Source: Pseudomonadota bacterium (GTDB taxonomy: Bacteria; Pseudomonadota; Alphaproteobacteria; Rhizobiales; Xanthobacteraceae). Taken from it: a stretch of 13,764 bases of DNA. The stretch covers positions 1-13,764 of the forward strand of contig JAEWHY010000471.1 in NCBI GenBank assembly GCA_023387555.1, read 5' to 3'. A program made the translations under genes and the position numbers. The notes beneath the pieces were generated by a model. It saw only the letters and a program-made list of their open reading frames with translations, was not told where the DNA came from and made no database searches. Shown in pieces: positions 1 through 7,385 of this stretch (its first letter is position 1; every line of letters begins with the position of its first letter).

Positions 1-30
1 AGTCCGTCCGGTCCGGCATCGCCGCCGCCG

Positions 31-40
31 GGGAGGAGGA
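31..40 (+). promoter_or_regulatory. Ribosome binding site of the alpha-2-macroglobulin gene
   Basis: A purine block GGGAGGAGGA lies 8 bases before the ATG at 49. The reading frame is open to the left edge of the window, so this site together with the signal peptide that follows is what fixes the start at 49. Bases 1-30 are GC-rich and show no recognisable gene end or promoter. Confidence 0.8.
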
Positions 41-48
41 TTTCGCCC

Positions 49-3000
49 ATGTTCGCGTTTGTCCGCGCCGGCCTGCTCGCCGGGTTGTTCGGTTTTGCCT
101 GCATTCTCCCCGCCAGCGTTTCGCCCGTTGCCGCGCAGACCGAGACGTCCGAGCGGCCATTCTCGCGCAGTGACCTCGATGACGCCGCGATCCGGCTGGA
201 GGCGCAGATCAAGACCGATTCCGGACAGGTGACGAAGCCGGTGGACCAGCTTCGCCGCGAGATGGATGAGGCATTCCGCAAGAACGATTTCCGGACCGGC
301 CTGCAGTTGCTCGGCCAGATCGTCTCGGTCGCGCCCGATGACGCCACCAGCTGGCTGCGCCTGGCGCGCAGCGTGGCGCAGATCCGTCCCGCCAATGCGC
401 GCGAGCGCACGCTGCTGCTCGAGCGCTCGGCGACCGCGGGCTACATTGCCTACGAGCGTTCGGACAAGCCGGCCGAACAGGCCGAAGCGCTGCAGATCAT
501 CGGCAATTCCTTCGCCGAGCGGCGGGTGTGGCGGCCGGCGCTCGATGCGCTGCGCCATTCGCTCGAATTGCGCGAGGTCGCGGCGATCCGGTCGCAGTAC
601 GAGAAGCTTCGCGAGGAATATGGTTTCCGGCTGCTCGATTACACCGTCGATGCCGACGCCGCATCGCCGCGCGCCTGCTTCCAGTTCTCCGAGACGCTGC
701 CGGGCAAGCGCACCGATTTCTCGCCCTTCGTTTCGGTTCCGGGCGTCGACCAGCCGGCGCTGACCGCCGACGAGAAGCAGCTCTGCATCGAGGGCCTCAA
801 GCACGGCGAGCGCTACACCATCACGCTGCGCGCCGGTCTGCCGTCGACCGCCGAGCCGCTCGCGCGTGCTGCGGACTTCACGGTCTATGTCCGCGACCGC
901 CGCCCGCAGATCCGCTTCACCGGCAAGTCCTATGTGCTGCCGCGGTCCGGCCAGCAGGGCATTCCGCTGGTCGCCGTCAACAGCAAGGTGGCCAAGGTCG
1001 ACATCTATCGCGTCGGCGACCGCAATCTGATCGATACCGTGCTCGGCAGCGACTTCCAGCGCGCCATCAGCCGCTATGACGCGGAGCAATTGCGCGACGA
1101 GCGCGGCCAGCAGGTCTGGACCGGCGAACTGGCCCTGGAATATTCGCTCAACAACGAAGTCACGACCGCATTCCCGATCGATCAGGCGCTCGGCGAACTG
1201 AAGCCCGGCGTCTATGTCATGGTCGCGGCGCCCAAGGATGCCGATCCGGGCGACGACTTCTCCTCGCTCGCGACGCAATGGTTCATCGTGTCCGATCTCG
1301 GGCTCGCTGCCTTCTCCGGCAATGACGGCATCCATGCCTCGGTGAATTCGCTGGCCTCGACCGCGCCGGTCGCCGGGATCGAAGTGCGGCTGCTGTCGCG
1401 CAGCAACGAGGTGCTGGCGATCAAGCGTACCGATGCCAACGGGCAGGTGCAGTTCGAGGCCAATCTGACGCGCGGCGAGGGCGGTTTGTCGCCGGCGCTG
1501 ATCGTGGCCAGCGCTGCGGCGGATTACGCCTTCCTCAGCCTGAAATCGCCGGCCTTCGACCTGTCGGATCGCGGCGTCGCCGGGCGCAAGGCGCCGGAAG
1601 GGCTCGATGCCTTCGTCTATACCGAGCGCGGCGTCTATCGCACCGGCGAGACCGTCCATATCACCGCGCTGCTGCGTGACGCCGCGTCGGTCGCCGCGGC
1701 CGGCGTCCCGCTGACCGTTGTGGTCGAGCGTCCGGACGGCGTCGAATACCGGCGCAGCGTGCTGAAGGACCAGGGGCTCGGCGGCCGCTCGTATTCGCTG
1801 CCGATCGCCCAGACCGCGTCCACCGGGACCTGGCGCGTCAAGGCCTTCACCGACCCGAAGCGTCCTGCGATCGGCGAAGCCACGTTCCTCGTCGAGGACT
1901 ATGTGCCGGACCGGCTGGAGTTCGAACTCGCGTCTCCGGCGGGCCGGATTTCGCCCGATGCTCCGGCCGAGGTCACGCTGACCGGACGGTTCCTGTATGG
2001 CGCGCCCGCGGCCAACCTCGATGTCGAGGGCGAGATTCTGGTCAGCGCCGCCAAGGAGCGGCCGGGATTCCCCGGCTATCAATTCGGCACCGACGAGCGG
2101 GTCGATGCCGAGCAGCAGCCCCTGAATGACCTCGCAAGGACCGACGAGGACGGCAAGGCGACCTTCGAGGTCTCGCTCGACAAGCTGCCGAGCACCGAAC
2201 GCATTCTCGAAGCGCGCATCACCATCCGGCTCGCCGAATCCGGTGGGCGCGCGGTGGAGCGCAAGCTCACGCTGCCGGTAACGCCGGCGGGCGACATGAT
2301 CGGCGTGCGGCCGCTGTTCAATGGCCGTTCGCTGGGCGAAAGCGACAACGCCGCATTCGACGTGATCCTGGTCGATGCCGAGGGCAAGCGGATCGCCGGA
2401 AGCGGCCTGCGCTACGAACTGCAGCGCATCGAAAGCCGCTATCAATGGTATCGGCAGCACGGCTACTGGAATTACGAGCCGGTGAAATCGTCGCGGCGTA
2501 TCGCCGATGGCACGATCGATGTCGCGGCGGACGGGCAGGGGGCGCGCGTGTCGCTGCCGGTGACCTGGGGCCGCTATCGCCTCGACGTCTCCGATGCGAA
2601 CGGCGCCCTGACCCAGATCGCGTTCGATGCCGGTTTCTATGCCGACGCTGGCGCCGATACGCCCGACCTTCTGGAGATCGCGCTCGACAAGCCGGAATAT
2701 CGTTCCGGCGATACCGTGAATGTTGCGGTCACGGCGCGCAGCAACGGACGCCTCACCCTCAATGTGGTGGGCGATCGCATGCTGGCGACGGTCACCGCCG
2801 ATGTGAAGGCCGGAATCAATCAGCTCTCCGTGCCGGTCGGAAAGGATTGGGGCAACGGCGCCTATGTGGTGGCGACGCTGCGCCGTCCGCTCGATGCCGC
2901 GGCGAAGCGCATGCCGGGCCGCGCGATCGGCGTGCAATGGTTCACCGTCAACAAGGCGATCCGCTCGCTCGGCATGCAGATGACGCTGCCGCAGGTGATG

Positions 3001-5280
3001 CGGCCGAATACGACGTTGCGTGTGCCGGTGAAGCTCACCGGGCTCGCGCCCGGTGAGGACGCGCGCATCGTGGTGGCGGCGGTCGATGTCGGCATCCTTA
3101 ATCTCACCAGTTACAAGCCGCCGGCGCCGGACGACTATTACCTCGGGCAGCGCCGGCTTTCCGCCGAGTTGCGCGATCTCTACGGCCAGTTGATCGACGG
3201 CATGCAGGGCACGCGCGGCGCGATCCGCACCGGCGGCGACGATGGCGGCGGTGCGATGGAAGGCTCGCCACCGGTGCAGAAGCCGCTCGCGCTGTATTCG
3301 GGCATCGTGCAGGTGAAGCCAGACGGCACCGCGGAGGTCTCGTTCGATATCCCGGCCTTTGCCGGCACCGCGCGGGTCATGGGCATCGCCTGGAGCCGCG
3401 ATCGCGTCGGCAAGGCCACGGGCGATGTCATCATCCGCGACCCGGTGGTGGTGACCGCGACGCTGCCGCGTTTCCTCAACACCGGCGACCGCTCCACGAT
3501 GCACATCGACATCGATAACGTCGAAGGGCCGGCGGGCGATTACGCCGTGACATTGACCGCGACGGGGCCGACCGGAGCGACCGGCAAGCTCGCCGACAAG
3601 GTGTCGTTGCGTGCGAAGCAGCGTCAGGCGCTGTCGTTCCCGCTCGAAGTATCGGCGGCAGGCACCGCGGCGATCACCCTCAATGTCGAGGGCCCCGGCG
3701 GCTTCAAACTCGAACGCGACTATGCGCTCAATGTGCGGCCGGCGAACCAGCTGATGACCCGCCGCACGGTGCGCCAGATCGCCAGGGGCGAAAGCATCAC
3801 GCTGTCGGACGACCTGTTTGCCGATCTGGTGCCGGGAACGGGAAGCGTCGCGCTGTCGGTCGGGCCGTCGACCGCGCTCGATGCGGCGGCGATCCTCAAG
3901 GCGCTCGACCGCTATCCGTTCGGCTGCACGGAACAGATCACCAGCCGGGCGTTGCCGCTGCTCTATGTCAATGATCTCGCGGCTTCGGCGCTGCTCGCGC
4001 TCGATACCGACGCCGACCAGCGCATCCGCGATTCCGTCGACCGGCTGCTCGCACGGCAGGGATCGAATGGGTCGTTCGGCCTGTGGTCGGTCGGCGGCGA
4101 CGATCCATGGCTCGACGCCTATGTCTCCGACTTCCTGACGCGGGCACGCGAGCGGGGCTTCGCGGTGCCGGATGTCGCGTTCCGTCTGGCGCTCGACCGG
4201 TTGCGCAACAACATCGCAACTGCGCCCGAGCCGACGAAGGATGGCGGACGCGAACTCAGCTATGCGCTCTATGTCCTTGCCCGCAACGGCATGGCGCCGG
4301 TCGGTGACCTGCGTTACATCGCCGATACCAAGCTCGACATGATCGCGACTCCGATCGCGAAGGCGCAAATCGCGGCCGCGCTCGGTCTCCTCGGCGACAG
4401 GGCGCGCGCCGATCGCGTCTATCAGGCGGCGCTCGACGCCATCGCGCCGCAGCCGAAGCTGGAGTTCGGGCGGCAGGATTACGGCTCGGCGCTGCGCGAC
4501 TCGGCGGCTCTGGTGGCGCTCGCATCGGAGAGCAACGCGCCGCGCAAAACCGTTTCGGCCGCGGTATCGCGGATCGAGGCGGCGCGGCAGCTCTCGGCCT
4601 ATACCTCGACGCAGGAGAATGCCTGGCTGGTGCTCGCCGCGCGCGCCATCGCGAAGGACGCTGCGGGCGTCGCGATGACCGTGAACGGGACGCCGCGGCA
4701 GGGCGCGTTGTATCGCAGCGCCACTGCGAGCGCGCTGCGGGCGTCGCCGCTGCGGGTCGGCAACAGCGGCGAGGAAACGTTGCAGGCGGTGGTGTCGGTC
4801 ACCGGCGCGCCGGTGGTGCCGGAGCCTGCCGCCGAAAGCGGCTTCAAGATCGAGCGCAATTACTTCACGCTCGGCGGCGAGCCGGTCGATATCGCGAAGG
4901 CGAAGCAGAACGAGCGCTATGCGGTGGTGCTGAAGATCACCGAAGCCCAGCCGCAATTCGGGCGAATCATCGTCGCGGATTATCTGCCGGCCGGCTTCGA
5001 GATCGACAACCCGCGGCTGGTGTCGTCGGGCGATACCGGCGCGCTGAGCTGGATCGAACTCGGCAAGATCCCGGAACATGCCGAGTTCCGCGACGACCGC
5101 TTCACCGCGGCCTTCAACCGCAACAGCAGGGATGCCGCGATCTTCACCGTTGCCTATGTGGTGCGTGCGGTGGCGCCCGGCAGCTACACGCATCCGCAGG
5201 CCTTCGTCGAGGACATGTACCGTCCCGACCGGTTTGGCCGCACCGCGACTGGAAAGCTGGAGGTGACGACGGCGAAATGA
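49..5280 (+). CDS. yfhM: Bacterial alpha-2-macroglobulin (YfhM-like), thioester-containing periplasmic protease inhibitor
   Basis: This 1743-residue protein should trap proteases that enter the periplasm: cleavage of a bait segment exposes a thioester that binds the attacker. The thioester motif GCTEQ is intact, with Cys1293 and Gln1296. Residues 1-29 form a signal peptide ending VAA before Gln30. Cys18 follows G-F-A, a poor lipobox, so a soluble secreted form is more likely than the lipoprotein form of E. coli. Residues about 55-200 are helical and repeat-like (TPR-like), preceding the macroglobulin domains. An MG segment with ERGVYRTGE begins near 523, another with DKPEYRSGD near 875, a Gly/Asp-rich linker lies at 1055-1074, the A2M core starts near 1077, the alpha-helical thioester domain follows Cys1293, and a C-terminal MG10-like domain with EFRDDRF ends the protein. 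From memory E. coli YfhM is about 1650 residues and shares these motifs. The stop codon overlaps the pbpC start, so the two are probably co-transcribed. Confidence 0.95.
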   Translation: MFAFVRAGLLAGLFGFACILPASVSPVAAQTETSERPFSRSDLDDAAIRLEAQIKTDSGQVTKPVDQLRREMDEAFRKNDFRTGLQLLGQIVSVAPDDATSWLRLARSVAQIRPANARERTLLLERSATAGYIAYERSDKPAEQAEALQIIGNSFAERRVWRPALDALRHSLELREVAAIRSQYEKLREEYGFRLLDYTVDADAASPRACFQFSETLPGKRTDFSPFVSVPGVDQPALTADEKQLCIEGLKHGERYTITLRAGLPSTAEPLARAADFTVYVRDRRPQIRFTGKSYVLPRSGQQGIPLVAVNSKVAKVDIYRVGDRNLIDTVLGSDFQRAISRYDAEQLRDERGQQVWTGELALEYSLNNEVTTAFPIDQALGELKPGVYVMVAAPKDADPGDDFSSLATQWFIVSDLGLAAFSGNDGIHASVNSLASTAPVAGIEVRLLSRSNEVLAIKRTDANGQVQFEANLTRGEGGLSPALIVASAAADYAFLSLKSPAFDLSDRGVAGRKAPEGLDAFVYTERGVYRTGETVHITALLRDAASVAAAGVPLTVVVERPDGVEYRRSVLKDQGLGGRSYSLPIAQTASTGTWRVKAFTDPKRPAIGEATFLVEDYVPDRLEFELASPAGRISPDAPAEVTLTGRFLYGAPAANLDVEGEILVSAAKERPGFPGYQFGTDERVDAEQQPLNDLARTDEDGKATFEVSLDKLPSTERILEARITIRLAESGGRAVERKLTLPVTPAGDMIGVRPLFNGRSLGESDNAAFDVILVDAEGKRIAGSGLRYELQRIESRYQWYRQHGYWNYEPVKSSRRIADGTIDVAADGQGARVSLPVTWGRYRLDVSDANGALTQIAFDAGFYADAGADTPDLLEIALDKPEYRSGDTVNVAVTARSNGRLTLNVVGDRMLATVTADVKAGINQLSVPVGKDWGNGAYVVATLRRPLDAAAKRMPGRAIGVQWFTVNKAIRSLGMQMTLPQVMRPNTTLRVPVKLTGLAPGEDARIVVAAVDVGILNLTSYKPPAPDDYYLGQRRLSAELRDLYGQLIDGMQGTRGAIRTGGDDGGGAMEGSPPVQKPLALYSGIVQVKPDGTAEVSFDIPAFAGTARVMGIAWSRDRVGKATGDVIIRDPVVVTATLPRFLNTGDRSTMHIDIDNVEGPAGDYAVTLTATGPTGATGKLADKVSLRAKQRQALSFPLEVSAAGTAAITLNVEGPGGFKLERDYALNVRPANQLMTRRTVRQIARGESITLSDDLFADLVPGTGSVALSVGPSTALDAAAILKALDRYPFGCTEQITSRALPLLYVNDLAASALLALDTDADQRIRDSVDRLLARQGSNGSFGLWSVGGDDPWLDAYVSDFLTRARERGFAVPDVAFRLALDRLRNNIATAPEPTKDGGRELSYALYVLARNGMAPVGDLRYIADTKLDMIATPIAKAQIAAALGLLGDRARADRVYQAALDAIAPQPKLEFGRQDYGSALRDSAALVALASESNAPRKTVSAAVSRIEAARQLSAYTSTQENAWLVLAARAIAKDAAGVAMTVNGTPRQGALYRSATASALRASPLRVGNSGEETLQAVVSVTGAPVVPEPAAESGFKIERNYFTLGGEPVDIAKAKQNERYAVVLKITEAQPQFGRIIVADYLPAGFEIDNPRLVSSGDTGALSWIELGKIPEHAEFRDDRFTAAFNRNSRDAAIFTVAYVVRAVAPGSYTHPQAFVEDMYRPDRFGRTATGKLEVTTAK
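5259..5266 (+). promoter_or_regulatory. Ribosome binding site of pbpC inside the macroglobulin gene
   Basis: GGAGGTGA is a full-length anti-Shine-Dalgarno complement within the last codons of the upstream gene, 10 bases before the ATG at 5277. It supports that overlapping start and suggests strong, coupled translation of pbpC. Confidence 0.7.
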
Positions 5281-7340
5281 CGCGGCGCCTCACCATCGCA
5301 GCGCTCGCGGGCGTGACCGCCATTGCAGGCGGCGTGCTCGCGCTCGGCTTGTGGGTGAGGGCGCTGCCGCCGCTGCCGCATGCGGACGCGCTCTCGGTCT
5401 CCGTCGAGGTGGTCGATCGCGACGGCCGGTTGCTGCGGCCCTATGCGACGGCGGATGGCCGCTGGCGGCTGAAAGCCGGCACCGAGGATGTCGATCCGCG
5501 CTACCTCGCCCTGCTGGTCGCCTACGAGGATAAGCGCTTCTACGAGCATTACGGGGTCGATCCGCTCGCCCTGACCCGCGCCGCGTGGCAGTGGATCGCC
5601 CATCGCGAAATCATTTCCGGCGCATCTACAATCACCATGCAGGTCGCGCGTCTGCTGGAGCCACGGGCCGAGCGGACGCTTGCAGCGAAGCTCCGCCAGA
5701 TGGTGCGTGCGATCGAACTCGAGCGTACGATGAGCAAGGATGACATCCTTGCGCTCTATCTGACGCTCGCCCCCTACGGCGGCAATCTCGAAGGCGCGCG
5801 CGCCGCCTCGCTCGCTTACTTCGGCAAGGAGCCGAAACGGCTGTCGCGTGCGGAAGCCGCGCTCCTGGTGGCGCTGCCGCAATCACCCGAAGCGCGGCGG
5901 CCCGATCGTTCGCCGGAACGTGCGAGGCGCGCCCGCGACCGTGTGCTCGATCGCGTCGCTGTGGACATCGGTATTCCTGCGGACGAGATCGCTGCGGCCA
6001 GAGTCGACGCGGTGCCGGCGATCCGCAAAGCGATGCCGGCGCTGGCGCCGCATGCCACGGATCAGGCCCTCGCGGCGGCGCCGCAGATGCTGCGGCATGA
6101 ACTTACGATCGACGGCCGGCTGCAGCGCGCGCTGGAGATGCTGGCGCGCGAGCGTGCAGTCTCGTTCGGTCCTGAGATTTCGGTGGCGATGATTGCCGTC
6201 GATCATGCGAGCGGGGAAATTCGCGCACGGGTCGCTTCACCCGATTATTTCGACCAGAACCGGGCCGGGCAGGTCGACCTGACCCGCGCCCTGCGGTCAC
6301 CGGGCTCCGCGCTGAAGCCCTTCATCTATGGCCTCGCATTCGAGGATGGGCTGGCGCATCCCGAGACGCTCATCGAGGACCGTCCCGCGCGCTATGGCAA
6401 TTACGCGCCCGAGAATTTCGACCTGACCTTTCAGGGCACGGTGCCGGTGCGCAAGGCGCTGCAATTGTCGCTGAATGTGCCGGCGGTGGCGCTGCTGGAT
6501 CGCGTCGGCGCCGCGCGACTGACCGCGAGGCTGTCGCAGGCCGGCGGCGGCATGGTGTTTCCAAAGGGGGAGGTGCCCGGACTCGCGATGGGGCTGGGCG
6601 GTGTCGGTGTGACGCTGGCCGACCTCACGATGCTCTATGCCGGACTCGCGCGGCAAGGGACAACGATCCCGCTGATCGAGCGCAGCAGCGACGCGGCGAT
6701 CGCGCGTCCGCCGCGCCGTCTGCTCGATCCGGTTGCGGCCTGGTATGTCGGCAATGTGCTTCTCGGCACGCCGCCGCCGGACAACGCCGTCCGCAACCGC
6801 ATCGCGTTCAAGACCGGGACGTCCTACGGCTATCGCGACGCCTGGGCGGTTGGATTCGACGGACGGCGCACCATCGGCGTGTGGGTCGGGCGTCCGGACG
6901 GCGCGCCGGTGCCCGGCATTCTGGGCCGCACGGCCGCGGCGCCGATCCTGTTCGACGCCTTCGCGCGTACCGGCGATCTTCCGGAACGGCTGCCGCCTGC
7001 GCCCCGGGGGGCGATCGTGGCTGCAAATGGCAAGCTGCCGCTTCCGTTGCAGCGCTTTGCCCCGGACGGAATCGGCGGGCGCAATACCGAGCGGGTCCGC
7101 ATCATGTTCCCGCCACATGGCGCACGGCTCCAACTTGCGACGGTCGACGGACGGCCGGAGCCGGTGGCGCTGAAGATTGCGGGCGGGGTCGAGCCGATGA
7201 CCGTCATGGTCAACGGCGTGCCGCAGGATCGTGGCCTCGGCCGCACTATCTTCTTCGATCCGCAAGGGCCGGGTTTCGTCCGGCTCACCGTTGTTGACGG
7301 AAAAGGCACAGCTGACAGCGTGTTGGTCCGGCTGCAGTAA
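5277..7340 (+). CDS. pbpC: Penicillin-binding protein 1C, bifunctional glycosyltransferase/transpeptidase
   Basis: A class A PBP that would polymerise glycan strands from lipid II and crosslink peptides on the periplasmic face of the inner membrane. Residues about 5-27 are the single N-terminal membrane anchor. The glycosyltransferase (GT51) domain contains YEDKRFYEHYGVD with catalytic Glu84, and TITMQVARLL at 118-127. Where PBP1a/1b carry a second glutamate this protein has Gln141 (KLRQMVRAIELE), which I recall is also so in E. coli PbpC. The transpeptidase domain has all three motifs: SALK (Ser344, Lys347), SLN (398-400) and KTGTSYGYRDAW (Lys512). The last 85 or so residues match the BiPBP_C domain typical of PBP1C. 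It is 687 residues, shorter than the roughly 770 of E. coli. The start overlaps the macroglobulin stop by ATGA, the arrangement expected of the yfhM-pbpC pair, in which the inhibitor is thought to protect and the PBP to repair the wall after attack. Confidence 0.97.
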   Translation: MTRRLTIAALAGVTAIAGGVLALGLWVRALPPLPHADALSVSVEVVDRDGRLLRPYATADGRWRLKAGTEDVDPRYLALLVAYEDKRFYEHYGVDPLALTRAAWQWIAHREIISGASTITMQVARLLEPRAERTLAAKLRQMVRAIELERTMSKDDILALYLTLAPYGGNLEGARAASLAYFGKEPKRLSRAEAALLVALPQSPEARRPDRSPERARRARDRVLDRVAVDIGIPADEIAAARVDAVPAIRKAMPALAPHATDQALAAAPQMLRHELTIDGRLQRALEMLARERAVSFGPEISVAMIAVDHASGEIRARVASPDYFDQNRAGQVDLTRALRSPGSALKPFIYGLAFEDGLAHPETLIEDRPARYGNYAPENFDLTFQGTVPVRKALQLSLNVPAVALLDRVGAARLTARLSQAGGGMVFPKGEVPGLAMGLGGVGVTLADLTMLYAGLARQGTTIPLIERSSDAAIARPPRRLLDPVAAWYVGNVLLGTPPPDNAVRNRIAFKTGTSYGYRDAWAVGFDGRRTIGVWVGRPDGAPVPGILGRTAAAPILFDAFARTGDLPERLPPAPRGAIVAANGKLPLPLQRFAPDGIGGRNTERVRIMFPPHGARLQLATVDGRPEPVALKIAGGVEPMTVMVNGVPQDRGLGRTIFFDPQGPGFVRLTVVDGKGTADSVLVRLQ

Positions 7341-7352
7341 CCGGTTCTTCCC

Positions 7353-7382
7353 GGCCGGGGGCTTTTTCCCTATGGTCCGGCC
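7353..7382 (+). other. Possible leader hairpin over the glycosyltransferase start region
   Basis: GGCCGG (7353-7358) can pair with CCGGCC (7377-7382), and inside it GGG (7359-7361) can pair with CCC (7368-7370) around the loop CTTTTT, leaving a 6-base bulge. The structure fills the gap between pbpC and the ATG at 7386 and ends 3 bases before it. No good Shine-Dalgarno is visible there. The overlapping perfect palindrome CCCGGCCGGG (7350-7359) is a competing fold. The T run sits in the loop, not after the stem, so this is a poor intrinsic terminator. Confidence 0.3.
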
Positions 7383-7385
7383 CGC

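Noticed and set aside
1..48. End of an upstream gene or a repeat (GTCCGTCCGGTCCGG)
   Set aside because: Too short to judge; no stop codon or family sequence can be identified and the repeat is simple GC-rich sequence.
7341..7372. Intrinsic terminator after pbpC
   Set aside because: The CCCGGCCGGG palindrome has no loop, and the T run is separated from it by a G-rich stretch and lies inside another potential stem.
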